Below, piece after piece: positions 1 through 8,272 of a DNA stretch of 64,000 bases. Source of the stretch: Niveispirillum fermenti (GTDB taxonomy: Bacteria; Pseudomonadota; Alphaproteobacteria; Azospirillales; Azospirillaceae); NCBI RefSeq assembly GCF_048066175.1, contig NZ_JBLTXA010000001.1, positions 186,001-250,000 of the forward strand. The letters are read 5' to 3'. How positions within the stretch are numbered: position 1 is the first letter of the stretch; each line of letters opens with the position of its first letter. The position numbers and the translations under genes are program-made. The notes under the pieces were generated by a model. The model was not told the origin of the DNA, did no database searches, and saw only the letters and a list, made by a program, of their open reading frames with translations.

Positions 1-176
1 AGCAGACCGCCAACCCGCGCCGTCACGATCAGGTTGGCATGGCGCAGCATGGCCTCGATGCGCGCGGGATCGTCGATGGGCCGGCGCTCGGCCAGGCCTG
101 AGCGCTTCAGCACATCGATAAATTCCGCTGTCCGCAACCGCGTTTCCACCGCATAGACGACAGGCATTGACACCAT
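1..176 (-). CDS. GNAT-family N-acetyltransferase, 3' end cut by window edge
   Basis: Only the N-terminal 58 or so residues are inside the window; the reading frame stays open to base 1. The translation begins MVSMPVVYAVE and continues with AEFIDVLKRSGLAERRP and a DDPARIEAML segment, the usual N-terminal layout of small GNAT acetyltransferases (helix 1-2, then the strand LIVTARVGGLL). Acceptor substrate cannot be predicted. The start at 176 is preceded by GGAGGA at about 182-187, an ideal distance. It reads leftward, away from the LysE gene. The family call rests on a short stretch, so moderate confidence. Confidence 0.6.
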   Translation of the reverse strand, partial: MVSMPVVYAVETRLRTAEFIDVLKRSGLAERRPIDDPARIEAMLRHANLIVTARVGGL

Positions 177-276
177 GACAATCCTCCCCGCCCAAAGGCA
201 ATCGGACTGGCCAACCTTAAATACGGATACAATTGGCGCAGGAGTCCGATCAATGTCACATTTGTTACGATGACAA

Positions 277-876
277 TTACAACAATAGAAGCGCTGTCGC
301 GGCCGTGGCCAGACCCAGGAAGCCGTTGAACAGCCGGAGTTGGAGATCATCGCGCAGCCAGCGTCCCATCCCCTGCCCGAACAACGCCCAGACGAGGGTA
401 AAGGGCATGCCGACCACAAGGAACATGCAGGTGATGGCCAGCACACTGCCCCATTCGCCCAGTTGCGGCATGCGGAAAATGGCATGTACGGAAATGGCCA
501 TGGCCAGACCCTTGGGATTGATGAACTGGAACGCCGCCGCCTGCCAGAATCCCAGCGGCCGGGACCGGGCCCCCGCCTCTGGCCGGCCGGCCGTGCCGAT
601 CTTCCAGGCCAGGTAGAGCATGTACAGGACCCCGCCATATTTCAGGACAGGGGCCAGCAGGGGTATCGCCAGCATCGCCGCCTCACCGCCAATGCCTGCC
701 AGCAGCAGGAGTGTGCCGAAGCCGGCCACGATGCCCAGGATGTTGGGCAGGGTGCGCCGCAGGCCGAAGGTCGCCCCGCTGGCCGCCAGGATCATGTTGT
801 TAGGCCCCGGCGTCACAGAAGAAACAATGCAGTAGACCGCCAGTGCCATCAGCGGTTCGATCAAGCCCTTATCCAT
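277..876 (-). CDS. LysE/RhtB-family amino-acid exporter
   Basis: A 199-residue integral membrane protein expected to export amino acids or related metabolites across the inner membrane. The family signature SSVTPGPNNM lies near residues 18-27, followed by about six hydrophobic helices and the FQFINPKG motif typical of LysE/RhtB proteins. The start at 876 (MDKGLIEPLM) was chosen because GGAGGT sits at 884-889; an in-frame upstream start at 975 would add 33 non-hydrophobic residues and has no such site. It is divergent from the MocR-type regulator at 1092, a common pairing in which the regulator controls the exporter. The exact substrate is unknown. Confidence 0.85.
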   Translation of the reverse strand: MDKGLIEPLMALAVYCIVSSVTPGPNNMILAASGATFGLRRTLPNILGIVAGFGTLLLLAGIGGEAAMLAIPLLAPVLKYGGVLYMLYLAWKIGTAGRPEAGARSRPLGFWQAAAFQFINPKGLAMAISVHAIFRMPQLGEWGSVLAITCMFLVVGMPFTLVWALFGQGMGRWLRDDLQLRLFNGFLGLATAATALLLL

Positions 877-1019
877 CGCCCTGACCTCCGGCCATATCCC
901 AGAACGGAATTGCACCTTTCGACCTGCGATAATTGTCACCCAGCATTTCGCAGGCGGCACATTGATACCGTGCATTTCCTTGGATAGAATGGCGGCAAAA
1001 CAGCGTCAATCTGCGGATT

Positions 1020-1039
1020 GCAACTGGCAACCATGCAAC
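1020..1039. promoter_or_regulatory. Cluster of three GCAAC repeats between lysE-like and mocR-like genes
   Basis: GCAAC occurs at 1020-1024, 1027-1031 and 1035-1039 in the same orientation, in the divergent intergenic region about 55 bases upstream of the MocR start. MocR/GntR-aminotransferase regulators are known to bind closely spaced direct repeats, so this is a plausible operator for both genes. No -10/-35 pair can be assigned with confidence. Confidence 0.3.
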
Positions 1040-1091
1040 AAGTGGGACAATCGCCGACCGCAGCGCGGCAGACAGCACAGGAGCGTCAGCC

Positions 1092-2510
1092 ATGAACCAG
1101 CCCGCCACCATCCGCTGGCAACCCGCCATGGCCGGCCGGGCCGGCCCGCTCTATCGGGCCATCGCCGCGGCCCTGGCAGAGGATATCGCCAATGGCACCC
1201 TGCCGCCGGGCACGCGCCTGCCCACCCACCGCGACCTGGCCTGGGATTTGAAGGTGACCGTCGGCACCATCACCCGCGCCTATCAGGAGGCCGAGCGGCA
1301 GGGGCTGATCGGGGGCGAGGTGGGGCGCGGCACCTTCGTGCGCGATCCCCGCCGGCTGGTGGACGCCACAGTGGAAGCCGGCGGCCTGCTGGAACCGGCC
1401 ACGGGGCTGATCGATCTGTCGGTCAACGCCACGGCGCTATGGCCCGATGCCGCGGCCCTGGCCGCCGCGACCCAGGCCGTGGCGCAGCGGCCCGACCTGA
1501 CGGCGCTGATGTCCTATCAGACACCCCTGGGCCACCCGCGTCTGCGCGCGGCCATCGCCGACTGGCTGGCCGATACGGCCGGCCTGCATGTCACGGGCGA
1601 TCAGGTCCTGCTGGCGGCCGGGGGACAGGGTGCGATGCAGGTGGCCCTGGCCGCCGTGACCCGGCCGGGCGACACGCTGCTGGTCGAACAACTGACCTAT
1701 CCCGGGATGCGCACCCTGGCCCTGCATCTGGGACTGCGGCTGGTACCCGTCCCCATGGATGGCGAGGGCCTGTTGCCCGACGCGGTGGAACAGGCGGCGC
1801 GCACCCATGGGGCCCACGCTCTCTATTGCATGCCGACATTGCAGAACCCCACGACAGCAACCCTGTCCCTGGAAAGGCGGCGGGCGCTGGTGTCGATGGC
1901 CCGGCGCATCGGGCTGATGCTGGTGGAGGATGATGTCTATGGCTTCCTGAAACAGCCCGCCGTTCCGACCCTGGCCAGCCTGGGGCCGGACGTGACGCTT
2001 TATGTCAGCAGCCTGTCCAAATCGCTTTTTCCCGGTCTGCGCACGGGCTATGTCATCGGCCCGCGTCCCTTGTTCGATCGTATGGCCACCGTGCTGCGCG
2101 CCACGATCCTGACCCCGGCCCATCTGGGCACGGTGGTGGCCGCCGAACTGATCGACAGCGGGGAGGCCGGGCGGATCGCGCAGCGTCGACGGGCGCTGGT
2201 GGCGGAACGACAGGGCCTGACCCGCACGCTGCTGCGCAGCCTGGATCTTTCGGCTTCCGACCCCGACGTGACCCATGTCTGGCTGCCATTGCCGGACAAT
2301 GTGCGCCGCGACGATCTGGTGCGCGCCGCGCTGGAACACGGGGTCAAGATCACCTCGGCGGAAGCGTTTGGCGTCGGCAAGGCAGAGGTCCAGAACGCCG
2401 TGCGTATCTGCCTGCTGGGCGTGGACCATGCCGGCCAACTGGAAAGGGGCGTATCCGTCCTGGACGGGCTGATCGCCAACCCCGTGGCCAGCAGCGCCAC
2501 CCTGGTTTAG
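1092..2510 (+). CDS. MocR-type transcriptional regulator (GntR HTH fused to class I aminotransferase domain)
   Basis: A 472-residue fusion of an N-terminal winged-helix GntR domain (about residues 17-85, with GTRLPTHRDLA and TVGTITRAYQEAERQGLI) and a fold-type I PLP aminotransferase domain (about 110-465). The PLP lysine is predicted in SSLSKSLFPG, K310. Such proteins bind PLP as an effector and usually regulate neighbouring genes rather than transaminate. AGGAG lies about 8 bases before the ATG. It is divergent from the LysE-type exporter, which is the obvious target. Known relatives include PdxR, GabR and EhuR-type regulators; which sub-group this belongs to is not clear from sequence alone. 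Confidence 0.88.
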   Translation: MNQPATIRWQPAMAGRAGPLYRAIAAALAEDIANGTLPPGTRLPTHRDLAWDLKVTVGTITRAYQEAERQGLIGGEVGRGTFVRDPRRLVDATVEAGGLLEPATGLIDLSVNATALWPDAAALAAATQAVAQRPDLTALMSYQTPLGHPRLRAAIADWLADTAGLHVTGDQVLLAAGGQGAMQVALAAVTRPGDTLLVEQLTYPGMRTLALHLGLRLVPVPMDGEGLLPDAVEQAARTHGAHALYCMPTLQNPTTATLSLERRRALVSMARRIGLMLVEDDVYGFLKQPAVPTLASLGPDVTLYVSSLSKSLFPGLRTGYVIGPRPLFDRMATVLRATILTPAHLGTVVAAELIDSGEAGRIAQRRRALVAERQGLTRTLLRSLDLSASDPDVTHVWLPLPDNVRRDDLVRAALEHGVKITSAEAFGVGKAEVQNAVRICLLGVDHAGQLERGVSVLDGLIANPVASSATLV

Positions 2511-2521
2511 GAACCGGCGCC

Positions 2522-3283
2522 TCAGGACAGCAGCCGTTCCACCAATTCCATGTCCGCCGCCTTGTCCACATCCACGGCAGCCAGGCCGAACGGCATTTCC
2601 ACGACCGCCGGCCGCGCCCCGGTGATCCGGCCCAGACGGGCCAGCGCCATGGACAGGGTCAGCCGGCCCAGCAGGAACCGCAGCACGGACAGCGGCCCCA
2701 GCAGCCGGATCATGCGCAGTGGATTCTTCCGTTGCGCCTCCACCTGCCGCCAGGTCCGCGCCACACCCATCGCCGCCGCGGTGCGGAAGGCGAAGAGGTT
2801 GCACCCGGAAAACGCCCCATCGGCAAACCGCAGATAGGTGCGCTGCGTTTCCGCAACGGCGGCCTGGACGACATGATCGCGCGCCAGACCGACACAGACA
2901 TCGGCATCATCAGGCAGGTGGGCCAGGAAATGTTCCACCCATTCGGGCTGCAAAAGCGCGTGGTCGGCGGTGGTGACGAACAGCGGCGTGCCCAGGCTGT
3001 CCAGGGCCGCGCAGACGGTCAGGCTGGGGCTGCCCGCAGCCGGCAGCAGGGCGATGCGCCCGCCGGCCAGCAGCAGGCCCAGTTCGGGATGGTCGCGGAC
3101 CAGTTCCGGGCGCTCGATGGCGATATGGATCGGGCCCACGGCCGGCGCGGCCACCAGCGCGCGCACCACCCGGACCAGCATGGGCACCCCGGCGACGGGG
3201 GCGAAGGCCTTGTGGCTGACGCCCGCCAGCATCGCCACCGGGTCGGCCGCCCCGCGCGAGCCGGCGAGAACCAGCGTCGTCAT
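2522..3283 (-). CDS. MobA-like nucleotidyltransferase (NTP transferase domain)
   Basis: A 253-residue GT-A-like nucleotidyltransferase. The N-terminus MTTLVLAGSRG with HKAFAPVAGVPML about 20 residues later is the classic nucleotide-binding layout of MobA/IspD/GlmU-type enzymes; TTADHALL is the candidate metal-binding aspartate segment. It should join an NTP to a phosphorylated alcohol or acid. It is the last gene of the minus-strand lipid operon, 4-20 bases after the acyltransferase gene. An in-frame ATG at 3298 would add five residues (MAVTG); neither start has a strong ribosome site. In this context I infer it activates a head-group (for example to a CDP derivative), but the nucleotide and acceptor are not visible from sequence. 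Confidence 0.75.
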   Translation of the reverse strand: MTTLVLAGSRGAADPVAMLAGVSHKAFAPVAGVPMLVRVVRALVAAPAVGPIHIAIERPELVRDHPELGLLLAGGRIALLPAAGSPSLTVCAALDSLGTPLFVTTADHALLQPEWVEHFLAHLPDDADVCVGLARDHVVQAAVAETQRTYLRFADGAFSGCNLFAFRTAAAMGVARTWRQVEAQRKNPLRMIRLLGPLSVLRFLLGRLTLSMALARLGRITGARPAVVEMPFGLAAVDVDKAADMELVERLLS

Positions 3284-3302
3284 TCCCGTCACGGCCATCC
3301 CG

Positions 3303-4454
3303 TCACAGCGCCTTTTCGTAGAGACGATAGGTCTTGTAGCGCTCACAGCCGATGGTCTCGATGATGCGGCGCATGGGCATGTTGTCTTCCAGAATCCAGG
3401 ACAGCTCGATCCAGCGATAACCCAGGGCGCGCGCCTCCCGCCGCATCCCGTCGATGACCAGGAAGGGCAGGACGGCCGCCAGCCAGCCCCCCACATCCCG
3501 GCGGACCCCCATCAAGGGCACCCGCGCCGACTGGACACCCTTGACCTTCAGCCGCCACAGCATCTTGAACAGGCCGAACGGCAGAAGCCGGCCATTCAGG
3601 TCGAAGATCGCCTCGTTCAGGTTGGGCAGGGCGACGCCGAATGCCACAGGCTTCCCACCCAGTTCGGCAATCCAGACCAGACGCGGATTGATCAGGGGCT
3701 TCATGGATTTGGCCATGTGCCGGGTTTCCGCCGCCGTCAGCGGCACGAAACCCCAATTGCCGGCCCAGGCATTGTTGAAGATATCGGTGATGGTCTCCAG
3801 TTCCTGGTCATAGCGCTTCATGTCCAGCATGCGCACGACCAGATTGTGCGGCAGCCGCCGGCTGATGACGCTCCGCACGGCCTGGGGCAATTCGTTGCCG
3901 ATATCGTGGAGATAGGCGAAAACGTCCTTCGCCTTTTCCAGGCCCGCCGCTTCGATGCGCGCGCCCAGATAATGGCGGTCATGCCCCATCATCAGCATGG
4001 GCGGCCTGTCCCAGCCATCCACCAGCAGGCCCGTCTCCTCGTTGATCGACAGGTTGAACGGTCCCAGCATGCGCCGCATGCCCCGCACCAGCAGCCAGTT
4101 GCCGGCGGCGCTGAACAGAGCATCGATGACGGCCTGATCATCCTCCGCCGCCAGCAGGCCGAAATGGCCGGTGGCATCCTGCCGTATCTCCAGGCCGGAC
4201 CGGTCGATCTGGGCAGAGATGCGGCCCACGACCTGCCCATGGCGCCGGGCCAGGAAGAAAGCCGCCTCGGCATGCTGGAAATAGGGATTGTGCTTGGCCG
4301 AAAGGGCTTCCTTGCGTTCCAGCAGCAGGGGCGGCACCCAGTTGCGGTCGCCCTTGTGCAACCGGTACGGCAGACGGATGAAGCGATCCATGTCCTTCGG
4401 GTCCGTCACCGCGCGGACGTCGACCCGAACAGGATCACCATGCAGCACGCTCAA
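3303..4454 (-). CDS. YghO / bacterial ceramide synthase-like GNAT acyltransferase
   Basis: A 383-residue cytoplasmic protein with a GNAT-like C-terminal half (about 190-380), often annotated as an N-acetyltransferase or, misleadingly, dATP pyrophosphohydrolase. Recognisable blocks are FIRLPYRLHKGDRNWVPPL near the N-terminus, LGPFNLSINEETGLLVDG in the middle and ILEDNMPMRRIIE at the C-terminus. The family includes E. coli YghO and, from memory, the Caulobacter enzyme that N-acylates the sphingoid base (bCerS). The ATG overlaps the TGA of the hydroxylase gene by four bases, indicating translational coupling. The neighbouring lipid genes support an N-acyltransferase role in sphingolipid synthesis; this is inference, not demonstrated. 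Confidence 0.72.
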   Translation of the reverse strand: MSVLHGDPVRVDVRAVTDPKDMDRFIRLPYRLHKGDRNWVPPLLLERKEALSAKHNPYFQHAEAAFFLARRHGQVVGRISAQIDRSGLEIRQDATGHFGLLAAEDDQAVIDALFSAAGNWLLVRGMRRMLGPFNLSINEETGLLVDGWDRPPMLMMGHDRHYLGARIEAAGLEKAKDVFAYLHDIGNELPQAVRSVISRRLPHNLVVRMLDMKRYDQELETITDIFNNAWAGNWGFVPLTAAETRHMAKSMKPLINPRLVWIAELGGKPVAFGVALPNLNEAIFDLNGRLLPFGLFKMLWRLKVKGVQSARVPLMGVRRDVGGWLAAVLPFLVIDGMRREARALGYRWIELSWILEDNMPMRRIIETIGCERYKTYRLYEKAL

Positions 4455-5245
4455 GATGCGGCCTTCAGTCCATCGCCGCCGCCGGCGCCACCACCCGGTG
4501 CCGGCGGACGCGGGGGCCGGTCACGCGGCGGCGCGCCGGTCAACTCCATGACCCAGGGATAACGCTCCGCCTCGTCAAGGTCATAGCCCAGGTTGAACAC
4601 CGTGGGGCTGCGCGGCTTCTGCCTTGCCTCACCGTAATAGCTGCCGAACAGCATGTCCGGGCCATAGGCGATGATGCCGTAATTCCCGTCCTCGTTATGG
4701 AAGTGATGATAGAGGTGGAGCTGCTTGATCCGGGAAACCCAGGCCCAGCGCGGCTTGTAGTTCAGATGCTGGATGCAGTGGAAGAACTCGTAGATGCAGG
4801 TCGTGACCAGCCCGGTGGACAAGGCCGCCGCCGCCCCGGTCCGGCCGTCGATCAGCCAGCCCACAGGCAGGGTGACCAGGGCGATGGTCGGCAAGGTGTT
4901 GGCCAGGCTGCCGAACAGGACCTCCAACTTGTGCGGGTCCTGGTGATGGTCGAAATGGATGCGTTTCCACAATCCGGCGGACCATTTCATCCGGTAGAGC
5001 CAGCGGCCGTGCAGGATGTAGCGGTGGATACCGTACCAGGCCAGCGGATAGATCAGCGAGGCGACCAGCACGACCAGCCCCAGCCGCCACCAGCTTTCCA
5101 CCCAGGCCAGGGCAAGGATGCCGGCCACCATGGCCAGCAGGCCGTAAGCCTGGATGGCCGGATATGTGGAATAGGCCAGCGCCAGTTCCCGCAAATTCAT
5201 CTTGCCGAGGTCATAGCTGCGGCCGCGCCAGGCATCGCCCCACAT
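4451..5245 (-). CDS. Sterol desaturase / fatty acid hydroxylase superfamily membrane enzyme
   Basis: A 264-residue membrane di-iron oxygenase. Two hydrophobic hairpins (about residues 30-72 and 115-155) flank the histidine boxes: HRYILH (74-79), HFDHH (97-101), HCIQH, and HLYHHFH, the standard eight-histidine set. Such enzymes hydroxylate or desaturate acyl chains, sterols, carotenoids or ceramides using O2. The C-terminal tail is Pro/Arg/Gly rich. The start at 5245 is the first ATG; a TTG lies in frame at 5263. It overlaps the next gene by an ATGA junction. In this operon a (dihydro)ceramide or 2-hydroxy acyl hydroxylase is the most economical guess. Confidence 0.82.
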   Translation of the reverse strand: MWGDAWRGRSYDLGKMNLRELALAYSTYPAIQAYGLLAMVAGILALAWVESWWRLGLVVLVASLIYPLAWYGIHRYILHGRWLYRMKWSAGLWKRIHFDHHQDPHKLEVLFGSLANTLPTIALVTLPVGWLIDGRTGAAAALSTGLVTTCIYEFFHCIQHLNYKPRWAWVSRIKQLHLYHHFHNEDGNYGIIAYGPDMLFGSYYGEARQKPRSPTVFNLGYDLDEAERYPWVMELTGAPPRDRPPRPPAPGGGAGGGDGLKAAS

Positions 5246-5369
5246 GCCCCTACCCTTTCCCAAACGGGACGGCGTGCCGCCCCTTCTGTCATCGTGCCGT
5301 CAAACTATGCCCCGGTCGCCCCGCCTTCAAGCCCGGAACAGGGGTTTCCTCTTGCGACATGGTGGCCGC

Positions 5370-6452
5370 CTACCCTTCCACATAGACCATGATGGCACCA
5401 CCGATGGCCGCGAACAGCAGCAGTGGCGCCCAGACGGCGATGAGTGGCGGCAGCACACCCGCCTGCCCCATGGACCCCAGAATGCCGGCCGACAACAGGA
5501 AGACCAGCCCGATGACGGTGCCCAGCGCCATGCTGCCCATGGCCCCGCCGCGCCGGCGCATGCCATGCGCCACCGGTGCGGCCAGCAGCAGCATGACCAG
5601 GGAAGCGAGCGGAGCTGCATAGGTGGAATGCAGCCGTGTCGCATAGAAGGCCGGGCTTTCACCGCCGGCCCAGGTGCCACGGACGATCCGTATGAGCCGG
5701 TGGATGGAGATATTCTCCATCGGCTTGCTCAGATCGACCATGTTGCCCGGGGACAGGGACACGTCCCAGACCATGCCGTCATCATGCTCCACCCGCACGG
5801 GATCGCCGATATGGGTGCGCACCACGCCGGTCAGCCGCCAGACGCGATCGACATATTCCCCGCTCTGCGCCGACATCAGGGCCGTGGCCCGGCCGGCCGC
5901 GTCACGGTCGACGACCTCCAGCCCCTCGAACCGGCGCCCGTCCTCAGCGATGGAGGCGACGCGCATGATGCTGCCATGCAGCCGGAACCAGACCGGCTTG
6001 GCCGGCTCGTCATCCGCCCCCTCGTCGGGCAGCGCCGTCTCGTTCCACCAGGTGACGAACGCACGCTCGGCCCGCGGTGCCACCTGATCGGCCAGCAGGA
6101 AATGCCCGATGGCCACGATCAGTGCTGCCGGCAGCAACGCGCCCATGATCTGATAAGGCGTCATGCCCACGGACCGCATGGCCACGATCTCGTTCGTCGA
6201 CGCAAAGGTCCAGAGCGTGGACAGGGATCCGATCAGCACGGCCAGCGGCACGATCCGTTCCACCACCATGGGCAGACGGATGATCGTGTAATGCATGAGC
6301 CCGCCGGCCCCCAGTCCCCGTTCCAGCACGGTGGAAGCGGCATCCAGCAGATCCAGCAGCTGCAGCAGCGCGGAAAGGGCGATCAGCACCGACAGGACAC
6401 GGATCAGGAAGGTGCGCGTCAGGTAGCGGGTGATGGTACTGCGATGGTTCAT
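5370..6452 (-). CDS. LptG-family permease (YjgP/YjgQ)
   Basis: A 360-residue inner-membrane permease of the LptF/LptG family: three N-terminal helices (about 13-33, 55-75, 95-118), a periplasmic beta-jellyroll region (about 130-260) and three C-terminal helices. LptFG with an LptB ATPase pull lipids from the inner membrane towards a periplasmic bridge. The ATG at 6452 overlaps the LptF stop by four bases (ATGA). No LptB or LptC gene is near, and it lies in a lipid-modification cluster rather than the usual leucyl-aminopeptidase/lptD context, so it is probably a paralogue with a non-LPS cargo. Assigning G versus F rests on order and length. Confidence 0.82.
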   Translation of the reverse strand: MNHRSTITRYLTRTFLIRVLSVLIALSALLQLLDLLDAASTVLERGLGAGGLMHYTIIRLPMVVERIVPLAVLIGSLSTLWTFASTNEIVAMRSVGMTPYQIMGALLPAALIVAIGHFLLADQVAPRAERAFVTWWNETALPDEGADDEPAKPVWFRLHGSIMRVASIAEDGRRFEGLEVVDRDAAGRATALMSAQSGEYVDRVWRLTGVVRTHIGDPVRVEHDDGMVWDVSLSPGNMVDLSKPMENISIHRLIRIVRGTWAGGESPAFYATRLHSTYAAPLASLVMLLLAAPVAHGMRRRGGAMGSMALGTVIGLVFLLSAGILGSMGQAGVLPPLIAVWAPLLLFAAIGGAIMVYVEG

Positions 6453-7741
6453 GGCTGCGTTCCCCCCGGCGCTCCGCCGGGCCCGCCTGTCCCTGTTTCT
6501 GTCCCGCCGCCCTTGCGTCGCCGCCGTGGGATCAGGCGGCGGACAAAGGCGCCGGCCGCATCGATGGCATCGAACAGCGCGGCGAAGGGATTCTCGCCCG
6601 GCCGTACCTCGGCCCGGTGGAACAGCCAGCCGCAGAGAAGACAGAAAAGACCGAACGGCACCCACACGCCGATGACAGGCGGCACCCGGCCCACATCGCC
6701 GAGGCTTTCACCCAACTGCACAAGATGGTGATAGACGATGAGGATGAGCGTGGCCAGCGCGATGCCCTGGCCCCGCCGGGCCCGTTTGGCCGCCATCCCC
6801 ATGGGCACGGCCAGCAGCGGCAGCAGCGGCAGGGACAGCGACCGGGCCAGCCTGGCATGGAATTCCGCCTCCACCCGGCTGCGGACCAGAATGGATTGCG
6901 GGTCGTGCATTTCCGACCATAGTTCCGTGATGGTCAGTTCGCGCTCGCTGCCGCCCCGCTCCCGGAACGGCTCCGTCACCAGCCGGAAGGGCCGGTCCAG
7001 CGTGAGCTCGCCGAATTGCAGCACCTGGCGCCGGCCATCGGGCAGAACACGGATCTGCACCCCATCGCGCAGGGTCATCAGCACGCGCTGCCGATCGGCG
7101 GTGGCGGCCAGGGCGCCCGTGGTCGCCGTCGTCACCCAGACCTCGCCATTGTCGCGGTCCTGCTGGACAAACACCTTTTCCAGCCGCCGGCCCGTCACAT
7201 CGACCATATCGGCGCTGATCGTCAGCCCATCGCCGGCATCCACAAAGGTGGATTGCGGCACCGTGGCATCCCAGGCCGCATTCACCACCAGATGGAACAC
7301 GGCGCTGTAGCCATAGCGGCCATAGGGCTGCAGGTAGCCGAACAGCAGAATCGAAAAGGCCATCAGCACCGCACCCAGCGCCAGGAATGACCGTGCGATT
7401 CGGGGCACCGACAGGCCGGCGGATTGCAAGGCATCCAGTTCATTGTCCTCCCCCATGCGGGCGACGACGACGAACATGGAAATGAAGAATGCCGCAGGCA
7501 GCGCCAGCCCCAGATAATGCGGCACCAGATTGGCCACCAGCCGGACCACCATGTCGAACGGACCGCCATGGTTGGCCAGGAGATCGAACAGGCGCAGCAG
7601 CCGTTCCATCAGCAGCGCCACCAGCACGACCGCCAGCGACGCCAGAAGCGGCTTCAGCGTCTCCGTCATGATGTAGCGGTCGATCAGCCGCGTGCTGTGC
7701 AGCTTGAAATTACGGGCGACCGGCGGCGGTGAACCGTTCAC
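6449..7741 (-). CDS. LptF-family permease (YjgP/YjgQ)
   Basis: A 430-residue partner of the LptG-type gene. It begins with a short amphipathic stretch and the typical helix-1 segment LIDRYIMTETLKPLLAS, then MGEDNELDALQSAG (the cytoplasmic coupling-helix region between TM2 and TM3), a periplasmic domain of about 200 residues and three final helices, ending in a long basic/Gly-rich tail. The start is placed at a GTG (7741) whose bases overlap the HIT gene stop as GTGA; another in-frame GTG at 7756 is possible. The four-gene chain HIT-LptF-LptG with 4-base overlaps implies a single translationally coupled transcript. Confidence 0.82.
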   Translation of the reverse strand: MNGSPPPVARNFKLHSTRLIDRYIMTETLKPLLASLAVVLVALLMERLLRLFDLLANHGGPFDMVVRLVANLVPHYLGLALPAAFFISMFVVVARMGEDNELDALQSAGLSVPRIARSFLALGAVLMAFSILLFGYLQPYGRYGYSAVFHLVVNAAWDATVPQSTFVDAGDGLTISADMVDVTGRRLEKVFVQQDRDNGEVWVTTATTGALAATADRQRVLMTLRDGVQIRVLPDGRRQVLQFGELTLDRPFRLVTEPFRERGGSERELTITELWSEMHDPQSILVRSRVEAEFHARLARSLSLPLLPLLAVPMGMAAKRARRGQGIALATLILIVYHHLVQLGESLGDVGRVPPVIGVWVPFGLFCLLCGWLFHRAEVRPGENPFAALFDAIDAAGAFVRRLIPRRRRKGGGTETGTGGPGGAPGGTQP

Positions 7742-8190
7742 GTTGCATCCACCCACAAGGCCCGCAGGTCAGTAACCAGCGCCGCCAGCACGGCGGCGTC
7801 CAGCGCCATCGCCTGCCCCAGGGCCGGCGGCCCGGGCCAGCCGGCATCGGCAAAGGAAAGCCCCCTGTAATCCCGCGTTCCGTCATACCGGGGGATCACA
7901 TGGAAATGAACGTCCGGATCGACCATCATCAGCATCAGGTAATTGATCTTGTGATAACCAACGAAACGCCCCAGCACCTGTTCCACCCGCGCCACCACCT
8001 TTTGCAGGTCGGCAAAGGCGTCCGGCGACAATTGGCCGAACGCCGTCACGGGCTCCCGGCAGACCAGCACCAGCGACCCCAGGGCCGGCTGCTGCGGCCG
8101 CACCTGCACCGACCAGGCAGCGGTTTCGGCGACGACACTGGCCGGATGGCCGAATTTCAGCATGGTCGCGTTTGGGGGCATATCGGTCAT
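7738..8190 (-). CDS. HIT-family protein (histidine triad hydrolase/transferase)
   Basis: A 150-residue HIT-superfamily protein, normally a nucleotide hydrolase or nucleotidyltransferase acting through a histidine intermediate. The signature here reads DVHFHVIPRY near residues 92-101: relative to the consensus triad the first histidine is Asp, but the central, catalytic histidine and the third are present. LGSLVLVCREPVTAFGQL earlier corresponds to the family's first strand-helix unit. It is co-transcribed with lptF (4-base GTGA overlap). In a lipid cluster it might cleave or transfer nucleotides of CDP-lipid intermediates, but this is speculation. Confidence 0.75.
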   Translation of the reverse strand: MTDMPPNATMLKFGHPASVVAETAAWSVQVRPQQPALGSLVLVCREPVTAFGQLSPDAFADLQKVVARVEQVLGRFVGYHKINYLMLMMVDPDVHFHVIPRYDGTRDYRGLSFADAGWPGPPALGQAMALDAAVLAALVTDLRALWVDAT

Positions 8191-8272
8191 GGCGCTGGGA
8201 CTCGGGAGCGGAATTCAACAATGGCGGCACTTTAGTGGCAACAGACAACGGTGGCAATCGGGCCGAACACCG

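Noticed and set aside
340..987. Long plus-strand open frames opposite the LysE-type gene and similar frames opposite most genes
   Set aside because: These are antisense shadows caused by high GC content; they lack family features and ribosome sites.
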